Assembly: GCA_963666705.2 (NCBI GenBank)
Contig: CAXXKO010000001.1
Coordinates: 845,810-909,809, forward strand
Direction: 5' to 3'
DNA from: G963666705 sp963666705
GTDB taxonomy: Bacteria; Pseudomonadota; Alphaproteobacteria; CADEGL01
Length of the DNA: 64,000 nt
Shown: positions 43,170 to 52,757 of the stretch, piece by piece
Layout: each line of letters starts with the position of its first letter
Position numbering within the stretch: position 1 is the first letter of the stretch
The notes under the pieces: generated by a model
Seen by the model: only the letters and a program-made list of their open reading frames with translations
Told to the model about the DNA's origin: nothing
Database searches by the model: none
Program-made: the position numbers and the translations under genes

Positions 43170-44410
43170 GTTGTTGCCATCTCCGGTTCGGGCCCCCGGC
43201 GCCGGACCCAGCGTGCCGCAATCACCGCGGCCGAGAGAGAGCCTAGCATAAAGAGGGCGCTTGAAAGGAATACCCCTTGTGGCCAACCGCGATCGACCAG
43301 CATGCCGAGAAGGAGGGGCGAGGTGGCGGCGCCGATCTCGAGGCCGACCGACATGAAGCCGTAAAGCCTGCCGATGGTGCCGGGCGGCGCGCAGGCGCGC
43401 ACCAGCATGTCGCGCGAGGGCAGGATGGCGCCGAGCATGAAGCCCGTGACGGCGAGGGCCGCGAAGACGAGGGCGCGCGGCAGGTCGAAGAGGCCGATGG
43501 TCACCACGCTCGCCGATGCGACGAGGAAGCCGATGGTGGCGACCAGGTCGTAGCGGTCGGTGCGGTCGGCCACCAGGCCGCCGCCCAGCACCCCGATGGA
43601 GGCGCCGATGAAGAAGCCCGAAAGCGCGCCGGCCGCCGTCAGCGGCGTCATCCCGTGCAGGGCAACGAGCGCCGAGACCGATTGGCTGCTGATGCCGAGC
43701 GAGGTCATGGCGCTGGCCACGAAGAAGAGGAAGAGGACCATCACGGCCGGCGAGCGGAACAGCGCCAGGTCCGCTCCCAACCCGCGCTGGCGGCCGACAT
43801 GGATCACCCGGCCACCCTCGTCGTGCTGCTCGTTGCTCAACCAATCGCGCTGGAGAAACAGGAGGAGGGTCATGCAGAGGCCGGCGACGCCGGTCAGGGT
43901 GATGGCGGTGCGCCAATCCCACAGGGCGGTGAGATAGCTCATCAGGAGCGGCGCCAGGGCGAAGCCCAGATAACCCGTGAAGCTGTGGACGCTGAAGGCG
44001 CGGCCGAGGCGCCGCTCCGGCACCCGCGCGTTGATGATGGCGTAGTCGGCGGGATGGAAGACGCTGTTGCCGAGGCCCCCCAGGGCCGCGAGGAGGGGCA
44101 GGGCGGCATAGGACGTGGCGAACCCCATCAGCAGGTAGCTCACCGACATCAGGCCGAGCCCGGAGATCAGCACGAAGCGGGCGCCGAAGCGGTCGACGAT
44201 GAAGCCCACGGGCATCATGCCGATCCCGGCGGCGAGCGCGAAGGCGGTCATGATGCCGCCGAGCGCCGTGTAGCTCACGCCCAATTCGGCGCTCAGCAAC
44301 GGGAACAGCGGTGGCAGGGCCAGGATGTAGAAGTGGCTGAAGAAGTGTGCCCCGCTCACCAGGCCGACGACGCGGGCGTCCCTGCCGAGTTGCGTCGTCG
44401 CTGCGATCAT
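43166..44410 (-). CDS. MFS transporter
   Basis: The 414-residue major facilitator has twelve predicted helices. The loop 2-3 signature is FIVDRFGARFVLISGLGLM, and the half-transporter repeat appears at GLVADRTDRYDLVATIGF. It starts MIAATTQLGRD. The transported substrate cannot be inferred. It is coupled to greB by an ATGA overlap. Confidence 0.88.
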   Translation of the reverse strand: MIAATTQLGRDARVVGLVSGAHFFSHFYILALPPLFPLLSAELGVSYTALGGIMTAFALAAGIGMMPVGFIVDRFGARFVLISGLGLMSVSYLLMGFATSYAALPLLAALGGLGNSVFHPADYAIINARVPERRLGRAFSVHSFTGYLGFALAPLLMSYLTALWDWRTAITLTGVAGLCMTLLLFLQRDWLSNEQHDEGGRVIHVGRQRGLGADLALFRSPAVMVLFLFFVASAMTSLGISSQSVSALVALHGMTPLTAAGALSGFFIGASIGVLGGGLVADRTDRYDLVATIGFLVASASVVTIGLFDLPRALVFAALAVTGFMLGAILPSRDMLVRACAPPGTIGRLYGFMSVGLEIGAATSPLLLGMLVDRGWPQGVFLSSALFMLGSLSAAVIAARWVRRRGPEPEMATT

Positions 44411-44573
44411 GGGTTTCCTATCCCTCTTTGCCGCCAGGTCGGATGGGTCGCACCGGCGCATACGCGATGCCGCCCGGTCCCCCGCGGCACTCGATAGCGT
44501 AACCCGCTTGTGCGAAGATCGTCGCCATCAAGGGTCGGGCGCGGCAGCCGACCGTGTCAAGGGCCGACTTGCG

Positions 44574-44718
44574 TACCAGACGACGATGAGCATGACTCAT
44601 CGCCGTCTGGCAAGCGCGACCGCGCGACCGAGCTTATGCGAGGTAAGCCAAGGCCGCGGATGCGGCCGCCCGGCGCTTGAGGGATCATACGATCGGTCTT
44701 TCTTAAGGCCGGTCGGTA
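44574..44718 (+). repeat. 145-bp TA-flanked dispersed element, copy 2
   Basis: This matches copy 1 along its whole length, with compensated stem changes (ccagacgacgatgag with ctcatcgccgtctgg). It ends 18 bp before the GTG of the next gene. The remainder of the 44411-44736 gap shows nothing I can support. Confidence 0.8.
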
Positions 44719-44736
44719 GAAGAGGATGCAGCGATC

Positions 44737-45201
44737 GTGGTCGAATTCAACACGCCGGCCGAGGACCATGCCGGCCTCGTGGCCTGGATGGACGGTTTCG
44801 GGGCTGAGATCGAGGCGCTCGATTTCGCCGCCGCCCGCGCCCGATTCGATCCCCGCGTCGTCACTTTCAGCACCTACATGGACGCGGTCTCCGGCCTCGA
44901 CCAGTTCGAGGCGGAGCAATGGCGCAAGGTATGGCCGAGCGCGAGCGGCTTCCGCTGGCGCACGGAGGGCATGACCAGCCTCATCTCGCCCGACCGCCTC
45001 ATGGCCGGCCTCGCGCTCACCTTCGATTCGACCGGCTGTCACGAGGACGGCACCAGCTTCGCCCGCCCCGGCCGTGCCACCTTCGTGCTGGTGCGCCACT
45101 CCCTCGACGCCCCCTGGCGCGGCCTCCACGGCCACGTCTCCCTCAAGCGCGGCGTGCCCCAGGTGTCCTATGGGGAGCGGAGCGCGCCGGGCGGCCGGTG
45201 A
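44737..45201 (+). CDS. SnoaL-like/NTF2-fold small protein
   Basis: The 154-residue protein has the cone-shaped NTF2-like pattern of SnoaL or ketosteroid-isomerase relatives: an N-terminal helix (VAWMDGFGAEIEALDF), VVTFSTYMDAVSGLDQFE, then strands GRATFVLVRHSL and GLHGHVSLKR. Catalytic residues are not certain. The GTG at 44737 follows AGAGGATG, just after the right end of a dispersed repeat. Confidence 0.7.
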   Translation: MVEFNTPAEDHAGLVAWMDGFGAEIEALDFAAARARFDPRVVTFSTYMDAVSGLDQFEAEQWRKVWPSASGFRWRTEGMTSLISPDRLMAGLALTFDSTGCHEDGTSFARPGRATFVLVRHSLDAPWRGLHGHVSLKRGVPQVSYGERSAPGGR

Positions 45202-45221
45202 AACGCGTCTCGGTCCTCATA

Positions 45222-45266
45222 CTTCGACAGGCTCGGCATGAGGACCTCACCCTGAGCCTGTCGAAG
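45222..45266. repeat. Inverted repeat cttcgacaggctc / gagcctgtcgaag
   Basis: Perfect 13-bp arms at 45222-45234 and 45254-45266 surround 19 bp. It lies between two convergent genes and could act as a bidirectional terminator. Similar palindromes are widespread intergenic repeats in high-GC proteobacteria. Confidence 0.65.
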
Positions 45267-45308
45267 GGTGGGGGCCGGACGTGGAGTCATAATCTGGCGA
45301 GCTGAAAC

Positions 45309-46106
45309 CTATCCTTCCCCTTCGAGGAACCCCATTACGATTTCCCGGAATTCCGCCTCGACCACGTTGGGAAAGAAGTGGCCGCCCTCGGGCAGGAGCG
45401 CGAGCTTGGCGCCCGTAATCGCCTTCGCCAGCTCCTCGGAGAAATAGGCCGGCGTCACGATGTCGTCGGCGGCGGCGATGACGAGGGTGGGGGCGGTGAT
45501 GCGGCCCAAATCGGCGCGCCGGTCGAAGCGGCGAATGGCGGCGATGCGCGCGAGTGTAATGGCGGGGTCGGGCGGGTTCCGCGCCATCGCCGCCAGATTC
45601 TCCTCGAACCGGTGGGCGTGGTCGCGGACCCAGCGCGGCGGCTTCATGAAGAGGGCCGAGAGGCGCGCGTAGGCGCCCGGGCCCTGCTCGCGCAGGGTGG
45701 CGGCCCGCACCTCGAAGAGGTTGTGGAAATAGGCGTCGGCGGTGGCCCAGGTGGCGCTCAACACCAGGCGGTCGATACGCTCGGGCCGGTCGATGGCCAG
45801 CACCTGGCCCATTGCCCCGCCCGTCGAGTGGCCGATGTAGTGGGCGCGCCCAATGCCGAGCCCGTCCATCAGCTCGATCGCGTCCCCCGCCATCTGCTCG
45901 ACCGAGTACTCGATGCGCGAGAGGCTGCTCCGGCCCGTGCCGCGATGGTCGTGGGTCACCACCGTGCAGCGCTCGGCGAAATGGCCCACATGGTCGGACC
46001 AGAAGCTGGCCACGCCGCCGAGGCCCGAGACCAGCAGGAGCGGTGGCCCCTCGCCTTGTATCTCGTAGTGGAGCCTCTCGCCGTCGGAGAGCGTGAGATA
46101 GGGCAC
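45309..46106 (-). CDS. Alpha/beta hydrolase
   Basis: The 265-residue hydrolase has HYEIQGEGPPLLLVSGLGG (oxyanion), DHRGTGRS, the nucleophile elbow YIGHSTGGAMG, LVIAAADDIVTP (acid) and LLPEGGHFFP (His). It resembles the RutD/3-oxoadipate enol-lactonase class, but the substrate is unknown. The GTG at 46106 is 11 nt after the cupin stop, so the two are one operon. Confidence 0.86.
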   Translation of the reverse strand: MPYLTLSDGERLHYEIQGEGPPLLLVSGLGGVASFWSDHVGHFAERCTVVTHDHRGTGRSSLSRIEYSVEQMAGDAIELMDGLGIGRAHYIGHSTGGAMGQVLAIDRPERIDRLVLSATWATADAYFHNLFEVRAATLREQGPGAYARLSALFMKPPRWVRDHAHRFEENLAAMARNPPDPAITLARIAAIRRFDRRADLGRITAPTLVIAAADDIVTPAYFSEELAKAITGAKLALLPEGGHFFPNVVEAEFREIVMGFLEGEG

Positions 46107-46117
46107 GGCCGTGCCGC

Positions 46118-46621
46118 TCAGCCGGCCGGCTCGGTTACCTTGCCGAAGCCGGCTCGGGCCTGAATCGCCTCCGTGTCCTCGGGGCGGGGGAAGTTGGCGG
46201 GCGCCGGCTCGCCCGGCGTGCGGGGCCGGCCGATGCCGGCGAAGTAGCTCTCGAGCCCACCCGGCAGGATGAGCCAGGTGAGCTTCAGGTCCGCCTCGCC
46301 GTCGTTGATGAAGGTGTGGAGGCAGCCAGGGCCCACATAGGCCGTGGTGCCGGGCACGATCGCGTGCTCGACCCCGTCCACCACCACCCGGCCCTCGCCC
46401 TGCCAGAAGAACAGCAGCTCTTCGTGCTCGGCGTGGCTGTGCGGCTTCACGTGGCTGCCGGGGGCGACGACCTGGACGCCCATGGAGAAGCGGTCGTTGC
46501 CGGGCACGTTGGCGCCTGCGATGCACACTTCCGAGTAGCCGTTGGCCGGCAAGGGCTGCCAGTAGCCTTTCCCGCCATCGGGTGGGATGACGATCGCGAG
46601 GGGCTTTTCGGTTGCCGTCAT
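46118..46621 (-). CDS. Cupin-domain protein
   Basis: The 167-residue single-domain cupin has motif 1, GSHVKPHSHAEHEELLFFWQ, with three His and a Glu for metal, and motif 2, YVGPGCLHTFIND. It is probably a metal-dependent dioxygenase, isomerase or sugar-binding protein. It is cotranscribed with the following hydrolase. Confidence 0.87.
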   Translation of the reverse strand: MTATEKPLAIVIPPDGGKGYWQPLPANGYSEVCIAGANVPGNDRFSMGVQVVAPGSHVKPHSHAEHEELLFFWQGEGRVVVDGVEHAIVPGTTAYVGPGCLHTFINDGEADLKLTWLILPGGLESYFAGIGRPRTPGEPAPANFPRPEDTEAIQARAGFGKVTEPAG

Positions 46622-46774
46622 GGGAGCCTCCTTGGCCGATGTACTTTCGGGGATGATGATACGTCTGAAAGCGGCGGCGGCAAGGCTGGCTTTGCCTCGT
46701 GGTCTGACCCATAAAAGGTGATCGATTGCGAATGGGGGCACGGCGCGATGCCGGGCGAGGCGCACGAGGAGACG

Positions 46775-47266
46775 ATGGAAGAGGGGATGCCAAGACGCAT
46801 GTACCCGGACGCCATCCCGCCGGCCGAGGGGCACCCGACCGGCGACCGGTTCGAGATCATCGAGATGGATGACGGCCGCGGCCACGGCATGAAGGCCAAG
46901 GTGGCGTTCGCGCGGGGCGAGCGCGTGGCTCGCGTCTCGGGCGTTCTCGTCGACAGCGCCATGCTCGATACCATCCAGGTGGCTCCCGGCGTGCGCATGT
47001 ACGACACGTGGTTCTGCCGCTACCTGCTGCACAGTTGCGCGCCCAACCTGGTGTTCGATCCCATGCGCCTCGAGATGTGGGCCACCAGGGACATCGCCCC
47101 GGGTGAGGACCTGACCCTCGACTACGCGATAACGGAGGAGGACCTCGTGCGCCAGTTCGCCTGCGCCTGCGGGGCGCCCGAATGCCGGGGCTGGATCATG
47201 GGCCGGCGCGAAAGCCCGACCGAGGAAGGCCGGCGCGTCCTCGCTGCGCGGGCCGCTCGGGACTAG
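46775..47266 (+). CDS. SET-domain protein (lysine methyltransferase-like)
   Basis: The 163-residue protein has SET motifs: GHGMKAKVAFARGERVARV near the N-terminus, then LLHSCAPNLVFD and LTLDYAITEEDL. A post-SET cysteine cluster (FACACGAPECRGWI) follows and would bind zinc. It is the size of small bacterial SET proteins that methylate non-histone targets. The ATG at 46775 has GAGGAG upstream; a GTG at 46718 and an ATG at 46787 are alternatives. Its stop overlaps the stop of convergent hyuB. Confidence 0.85.
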   Translation: MEEGMPRRMYPDAIPPAEGHPTGDRFEIIEMDDGRGHGMKAKVAFARGERVARVSGVLVDSAMLDTIQVAPGVRMYDTWFCRYLLHSCAPNLVFDPMRLEMWATRDIAPGEDLTLDYAITEEDLVRQFACACGAPECRGWIMGRRESPTEEGRRVLAARAARD

Positions 47267-48993
47267 GCCGCTCGCTCTCGCAGCTTTGCCGTCGCGGCCA
47301 CATCGATCGTACCGTCGCCGTCGATGGCCACACCGTAATCTTCACGCGCGGACTCGAGCGAGATCATCTCGTTGCGCACGTCCTCGGCCACGCGCTCGGG
47401 GTCGCGCATGAAGGGGTCGCCGAAGCCGCCGCCGCCCGCGAGCTCCAGGCGCAGCCGGTCACCGGGCGGGATCGACTGCTGGCCCTTGCCGCGCATCTTC
47501 TTGCCCGTGCCCAGGCTGACTCGGCCCTTGGCGCCATCGCCGCCACCGTCGCGGCCCTTGGGCGCGTTGTGGCAGCGCTCGAACATGGCGAGCACGTCGA
47601 AGGGGATGCCGTCGATGCCGCCGATCTCGATGATCTGGCCGAGCCCGCCGCGGAAGCGGCCGGCGCCGCCCGATTCGGGCCGGAACTCCTTGCGCCAGAA
47701 AATGACGGGCGCGATGGACTCGTTGACCTCGACCGGCATGCCGCGCACCCCGCTCGGGAAGGCGGTGGCGCTGAGCCCGTCCTTGATCGGCCTCGCGCCC
47801 GCCCCGCCGCTGTTGAACTGCAGCATCTCGAACTCGGGAATCTCGCCCTCGTAGCCCGTGTCGGCGGAGACCGACGGCCCGCCCCGGAGCTGCACGTTCC
47901 ACAGGGAAGCCGCCCCCTCGGCCTGCACGCCGCCCTCGAGCACCTGGTGCAGGCAGCCGAGCACCGTATCGGGCAGGAGGTGGCCGATGATGTGGCGCGC
48001 GGCCACGGCGAAGGGGCGCTGCACGTTGAGGATCGAGCCCTCGGGCGCCGAGAAGGTGATGGGCAGGAGCGAGCCGTAGTTGTTGGGCACGTCGGGGGCG
48101 ACGACGCATTTCACGCCGAAGCAGGTGTAGGCCTTGGTGTAGTTGAGCACCACGTTGATGCCGAAGCCGCTCGCCGGCGAGGAGCCGGCGTAGTCCACGT
48201 GGATATGGTCGTCCGCGATCGTCAGCGCGGCCTTGAGAGTGACCGGCTTGTCGTAGCCGTCCGTGGTCAGCTCGTTGTGGTACGTGCCGTTCTCGAGCTT
48301 GCGGATCTTCTCGATCGTCGCGACTCGCGAACGTTCGATGATGAAGGCGCCCAGCTCCTCGAGGTCGTCGAGGTCGTACTCCGACATCATCTCGACGAGG
48401 CGCCGGCTGCCGGCTTCGTTGGCCGCGGCGAAGGAATAGATGTCGCCCTCGACCTGCAGCGGCTCGCGCACGTTGGTCCGCAGGATATCCAGAAGCGTCT
48501 CGTTGGCCACGCCGCGCTTGAAGAGCGGCATGATGGGGATGTTGACCCCCTCCTCGAAGACCTGGCGCGCATCGGGGCCGAAGCCGCGGCCGCCGATATC
48601 GACGATGTGGCAGGTGTTGGCGAAGAGGCCCGCGACCCGGCCCTTGTGGAAGGTGGGCGAGACCACGGTCACGTCGTGGAGGTGGCCCGAGGTCTTCCAG
48701 GGATCGTTGGTGATGTAGTGGTCGCCCGGCTCCATCTCGTCGACCGGGTAGCGGTTGATGAAGTGGATCACCGCCTCCGCCATGGCGTTGATGTGGCCGG
48801 GCGTGCCCGTGACGGCCTGGGCCAGCATGCGGCCCTGGCGGTCGAACACGCCGGCCGCCAGGTCGCCGGCCTCGCGCACGCTCGTCGAGAAGGCGGTGCG
48901 GACGAGGGTCTGGGCCTGCTCCTCGACCACGGAGATGAGCCGGTTCCACATGATCTGCATATGGATCTGGGAGAGCGCGCCTGTCTCGGCCAT
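47263..48993 (-). CDS. hyuB: Hydantoinase B/oxoprolinase family subunit
   Basis: The 576-residue protein is HyuB-like. The N-terminal sequence IHMQIMWNRLISVVEEQAQT and the motif NDPWKTSGHLHDVTVV are diagnostic, with GFGPDARQVFEEGVNIP and ASGFGINVVLNYTKAYTCFG later. The C-terminal GGGFGDPFMRDPERVAEDV is also conserved. With HyuA it forms an ATP-dependent hydantoinase, oxoprolinase or acetone-carboxylase-like complex. The genes are 41 nt apart. Confidence 0.92.
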   Translation of the reverse strand: MAETGALSQIHMQIMWNRLISVVEEQAQTLVRTAFSTSVREAGDLAAGVFDRQGRMLAQAVTGTPGHINAMAEAVIHFINRYPVDEMEPGDHYITNDPWKTSGHLHDVTVVSPTFHKGRVAGLFANTCHIVDIGGRGFGPDARQVFEEGVNIPIMPLFKRGVANETLLDILRTNVREPLQVEGDIYSFAAANEAGSRRLVEMMSEYDLDDLEELGAFIIERSRVATIEKIRKLENGTYHNELTTDGYDKPVTLKAALTIADDHIHVDYAGSSPASGFGINVVLNYTKAYTCFGVKCVVAPDVPNNYGSLLPITFSAPEGSILNVQRPFAVAARHIIGHLLPDTVLGCLHQVLEGGVQAEGAASLWNVQLRGGPSVSADTGYEGEIPEFEMLQFNSGGAGARPIKDGLSATAFPSGVRGMPVEVNESIAPVIFWRKEFRPESGGAGRFRGGLGQIIEIGGIDGIPFDVLAMFERCHNAPKGRDGGGDGAKGRVSLGTGKKMRGKGQQSIPPGDRLRLELAGGGGFGDPFMRDPERVAEDVRNEMISLESAREDYGVAIDGDGTIDVAATAKLRERAA

Positions 48994-49034
48994 GGCGTTC
49001 GGTCCTTCGCTGTTGTCCCGGTCCCGGTCGTGTT

Positions 49035-51140
49035 CTAGGTCGCCCGGCGGCGGTTGAGAACGATGTAGCCGAGCGGATGTATCCCGGCGTCGAACCCGGC
49101 CCCGACGACGGTCGAGGTATCGTCCTCGACGATCGCCGCCGGCCCCTCGAGCTCCATCCCCGGCCCCAAGTCCTTGCGAAAGTAGTACGGCACCCTGACG
49201 TATTCACCCGTCGCCATGTCCAGCATGTCGCGATTCCCCGCCGGCGCGGGCGCGGCGACGCGCGCGACCGTCCCCCGCGGCGTCGGCTTGTCCGACGTGG
49301 TGGCGAGCGAGAGCGCCCAGGTCAGGATCTCGATGTCGAGGTTGGGGATGGTCCGGTTGTAGAGGTCGTGATAGGCCGTCTCGAAGCCCTGGCGCAGGAC
49401 ATCCTCGGCATCGTCGCCGAGCTGGCCGGCGGCGACCTTGACACCGATCTCGACCCCGACCTCGTGGCCCTGTCCGACATAGCGCATGTAGGCGATCACC
49501 GTCTCCTGTATGGGGGCGCCCTGGGCGCCCGCCGTGACCACGTCTTCCGCTTCCGCCCACATCTGGGACAGGAGCGTATTGGTCGCCGCCACGTCGATCG
49601 CGCCGACGCGCTGGTAGTGGCTGCGGATCACCTCGTAGGCGACGGGCGCGCGCAGGAAGCCGATGGCCGAGCCGACGCCGGCGCCCGCCGGGATCACGAT
49701 GCGCGAGAGGTTGAGCTTCTCGGCGAGGCGCGTCGCGTGCACGGGCGCGGCGCCGCCGAAGGCGATCAGGGTCCGCGCCTCGATGTCCTTGCCGCTCTCG
49801 ATGGCGTGGACGCGCGCGGCGTTGGCCATGTTCTCGTCCACCATCTCGGCGATGCCGAGGGCGGCGTGGCGCGTATCCAAGCCGAGCTTTCCGCCCACCG
49901 CATCGTCGAGCGCCCGCTCGGCCCTGGCGCGATCGAGGGTCATGCGCCCGCCGGCGAAGTTGCCGGGATCGATCCGGCCCAGCACCACGTCGGCGTCGGT
50001 CACGGCGGGCGCGGTGCCGCCCAGGTCGTAGCAGGCCGGCCCGGGGTCGGAGCCGGCGCTCTCCGGCCCCACCTGGATACGGCTCATGGCGTCGATGCTG
50101 GCGAGCGAGCCCCCGCCCGCGCCGATCTCGACCATCTCGATGACGGGGATGCGCAGCGGCAGGCCGCTCCCCTTGAGGAAGCGGTAGACGCGCGCCACCT
50201 CGAATGTGCGCGAGCTCTGGGGCAGGCCGTCGTCGATGAGGCAGATCTTGGCCGTGGTCCCGCCCATGTCGAAGGACAGCACCTCGTCGAGGCCCATCTC
50301 GGCGGCGATGCGGCTCGAGAAGATCGCACCCCCGGCCGGTCCCGACTCGACGAGGCGCACGGGAAAGCGCACCGCCGTCTCGAGAGTCGTGATGCCGCCG
50401 CCCGAGAGCATGAGGTAGAGCGGGCAGGTGAAGCCCTCGGCGCGCAGGTCGCGGTCGAGGTTGGTCAGGTGCCGGCTCATGAGCGGCTGCACGTAGGCGT
50501 TGGCGCAGGCGGTCGAGACGCGCTCGTATTCGCGCATCTCGGGTGACACCTCGCAGGAGAGCGAAACCTGCACGTCCGGCAGGTGGCGCGCGAGGACCTC
50601 CCGCGTCCGTTCCTCGTGCGAGGGATTGACGTAGCTGTGGAGGTAGCCGACGGCGATGCTTTCGACCGCGGCCCGTTCGAGCGTCGGCACCAGGCGCTCG
50701 ATCTCGCTGTCCTCGAGGGCGATCAGCACGTCGCCCTTCGCGGTCGTGCGCTCCTTGACCGGCAGGCGCAGGGCGCGCGGCACCAACGGGCGCGGCAGGT
50801 CGATATTGACGTCGTACTGCTCGTAACGGTTCTCGTTCCGCATCTCCAGGGAATCGCGGAACCCGTCCGTGGTGATGAGCGCCGTGGGCGCGCCCTTGCG
50901 CTCGATCAGGAGGTTGGTGGCGAGGGTCGTGCCGTAGATGATGATGCCGACCTCGCCGGACGAGATGGCGGCCATGGCCAGGACGTCGTGAATGGCGCTG
51001 AGCACGCCGCGCTCGGGCGCGTCGCGGGTCGTGAGGGTCTTGGCGGTGTGGCGCGCCGGCCCGATCTCCAGCGCGACATCGGTGAAGGTTCCGCCGATAT
51101 CGACCCCAAGGCGCGCGGCGCCGCCGTTTGCGTCCGTCAT
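49035..51140 (-). CDS. hyuA: Hydantoinase A/oxoprolinase family subunit
   Basis: The 701-residue protein has an ASKHA ATPase core: RLGVDIGGTFTDVALE at the N-terminus, GTTLATNLLIERKGAPTALI, and LSFDMGGTTAKICLIDDG. The middle holds GPACYDLGGTAPAVTDADVV. The ATG at 51140 has GGAATTGGGG upstream. An ISNCY-type element begins 73 bp upstream and may have separated the operon from its promoter. Confidence 0.92.
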   Translation of the reverse strand: MTDANGGAARLGVDIGGTFTDVALEIGPARHTAKTLTTRDAPERGVLSAIHDVLAMAAISSGEVGIIIYGTTLATNLLIERKGAPTALITTDGFRDSLEMRNENRYEQYDVNIDLPRPLVPRALRLPVKERTTAKGDVLIALEDSEIERLVPTLERAAVESIAVGYLHSYVNPSHEERTREVLARHLPDVQVSLSCEVSPEMREYERVSTACANAYVQPLMSRHLTNLDRDLRAEGFTCPLYLMLSGGGITTLETAVRFPVRLVESGPAGGAIFSSRIAAEMGLDEVLSFDMGGTTAKICLIDDGLPQSSRTFEVARVYRFLKGSGLPLRIPVIEMVEIGAGGGSLASIDAMSRIQVGPESAGSDPGPACYDLGGTAPAVTDADVVLGRIDPGNFAGGRMTLDRARAERALDDAVGGKLGLDTRHAALGIAEMVDENMANAARVHAIESGKDIEARTLIAFGGAAPVHATRLAEKLNLSRIVIPAGAGVGSAIGFLRAPVAYEVIRSHYQRVGAIDVAATNTLLSQMWAEAEDVVTAGAQGAPIQETVIAYMRYVGQGHEVGVEIGVKVAAGQLGDDAEDVLRQGFETAYHDLYNRTIPNLDIEILTWALSLATTSDKPTPRGTVARVAAPAPAGNRDMLDMATGEYVRVPYYFRKDLGPGMELEGPAAIVEDDTSTVVGAGFDAGIHPLGYIVLNRRRAT

Positions 51141-51212
51141 CCCCAATTCCCCATAGACTGGCGGGCCGGACTATACCGCCTGGGCCGGCCCCGGCAAGCC
51201 TTGTGAATGGGT

Positions 51213-52624
51213 CTGTAGATAGCACACGATCTGTCCGTTCTATGTAGCACACGATCTGTCCGGTTTATTGAGCCTCCTGTTTGAAGGGGGTGGGATGAGA
51301 CGGACAGATGTTTTGCAAGGTGTGCGCATGATGAGGTTTCGGGATGTTTTCGGTCGTTGTGAGGCGGGATCGTTGAGCCAGTTGGAGGCGGCGGAGGTGC
51401 TTGGGGTCGGCGAGCGCACGTTTCGGCGCTGGTGCCGTCGTTTCGAGTGTGAGGGCGATGCGGGGCTTCTGGACCGGCGTCTGGGCAAGCCGTCGCCCAA
51501 GCGGGTGCCGGTGGACGAGGCGATGCGGGTCGAAGCTCTTTACCGCGAGCGCTACGCGGGTTTCACGGTCAAGCACTTCCACGAGCACCTGGTGAAGGAC
51601 CACGGCTTCCGCTGGGGTTACACCTGGACCAAGACGTTTCTCCACGGCCGCGGCCTGGCGGCGCCGGCGCCCAGGCGCGGGGCGCACCGGCGCAAGCGGC
51701 CGCGGCGGCCGCTCGTGGGCATGATGCTGCATCAGGACGGCTCGACGCACCGCTGGCTGCCGGGCCGCGACGAAGAGCAGGATATGATCGTCTCTCTGGA
51801 CGATGCGAGCGGGGCGATCTACTCGGGCTTCCTGGTCGCCGAGGAGGGCACCATGTCGAGCTTCCAGGGGCTGGGCGAGGTGTTCGGCCGGCACGGGCTG
51901 CCGTGCGCGCTCTACACCGACCGCGCGAGCCACTACTTCCACACCCCCCAGGCGGGTGGCAAGGTGGACCGCGACAAGCCCTCCCAGCTCGGACGGGCCT
52001 TGGCCCAGCTCGGCATCGAGCACATCGCGGCCTATTCGCCGGAGGCGCGCGGGCGCTCCGAGCGCGCCTTCCGCACCTTGCAGGACCGGCTCCCCAAGGA
52101 GTTGGCATTGGCCGGCGTCTCGACGATCGAAGGGGCCAACCGCTTCCTCGCCGAGACCTTCATTCCCGACTACAATGCGCGCTTCGCGATCGCTCCCGAA
52201 GAGCCGGGCTCGGCCTTCGTCGCCGTGCCGGCGGAACAGTGGCGCGACGTGCTGTGCGTCCAGGAGACGCGCACCGTCGGCAACGACAACACCGTACGCT
52301 TCCACGGCATCGTCCTGCAGATCCCGCCGTCATCGCTGAGGCCGCACTACGTCAAGGCCAAGGTCCGCGTCCACCACTATCCGGACGCCACCTACGCCAT
52401 ATTCCACGGGCCGCGCCCGATCGCCCGCTACCGAGGCGATGGCGCGCTTCTGGAAGGAGACACCATGAAGAGGGCCGCGTGATGCCGCTCGACGCGACCC
52501 GCCCGTGGATAAGTGGACAGCTCGGCTACGCCGACCTGACCACTTCCCCACAGGCGCCACAACATCAACAGAGCGGTCAATCGATGTGCTACATAAACCG
52601 GCCAACTTAATTCGCTATCTACAG
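51213..52624 (+). mobile_element. ISNCY/IS1202-like insertion sequence
   Basis: The termini ctgtagatagc and gctatctacag are perfect inverted repeats. The flanking 14-bp duplication ccttgtgaatgggt lies at 51199-51212 and 52625-52638. Inside the left end, gcacacgatctgtccg occurs twice in tandem. Long target duplications fit the IS1202-like group of ISNCY elements. Confidence 0.92.
51295..52482 (+). CDS. ISNCY-type transposase
   Basis: The 395-residue protein opens MRRTDVLQGVRMMRFRDVF, with helix-turn-helix LSQLEAAEVLGVGERTFRRW and DRRLGKPSPKRVP. The integrase core has LHQDGSTHRWLPG, ALYTDRASHYFHTP and AAYSPEARGRSERAFRTLQ as the DDE residues. The C-terminal segment (VRFHGIVLQIPPS) is typical of this group. 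The gene is intact, with a GAAGGGGG ribosome site. Confidence 0.9.
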   Translation: MRRTDVLQGVRMMRFRDVFGRCEAGSLSQLEAAEVLGVGERTFRRWCRRFECEGDAGLLDRRLGKPSPKRVPVDEAMRVEALYRERYAGFTVKHFHEHLVKDHGFRWGYTWTKTFLHGRGLAAPAPRRGAHRRKRPRRPLVGMMLHQDGSTHRWLPGRDEEQDMIVSLDDASGAIYSGFLVAEEGTMSSFQGLGEVFGRHGLPCALYTDRASHYFHTPQAGGKVDRDKPSQLGRALAQLGIEHIAAYSPEARGRSERAFRTLQDRLPKELALAGVSTIEGANRFLAETFIPDYNARFAIAPEEPGSAFVAVPAEQWRDVLCVQETRTVGNDNTVRFHGIVLQIPPSSLRPHYVKAKVRVHHYPDATYAIFHGPRPIARYRGDGALLEGDTMKRAA

Positions 52625-52757
52625 CCTTGTGAATGGGTCGGTGGGATGCGCATGACAGCCTTGCGCGGGGCGCCGGCCTTGCCGCTTGCCCCAACGCCAC
52701 ACGGGGCTAAGATCGGGCGGAGCCCGCCTTCGAGGCGGGCCATGGAGGGAGGGGCGG

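Noticed and set aside
47182..49038. A 618-codon plus-strand open frame
   Set aside because: It is the antisense of hyuB, and its composition (runs of Arg, Ala, Gly, His and Asp) is typical of shadow frames.
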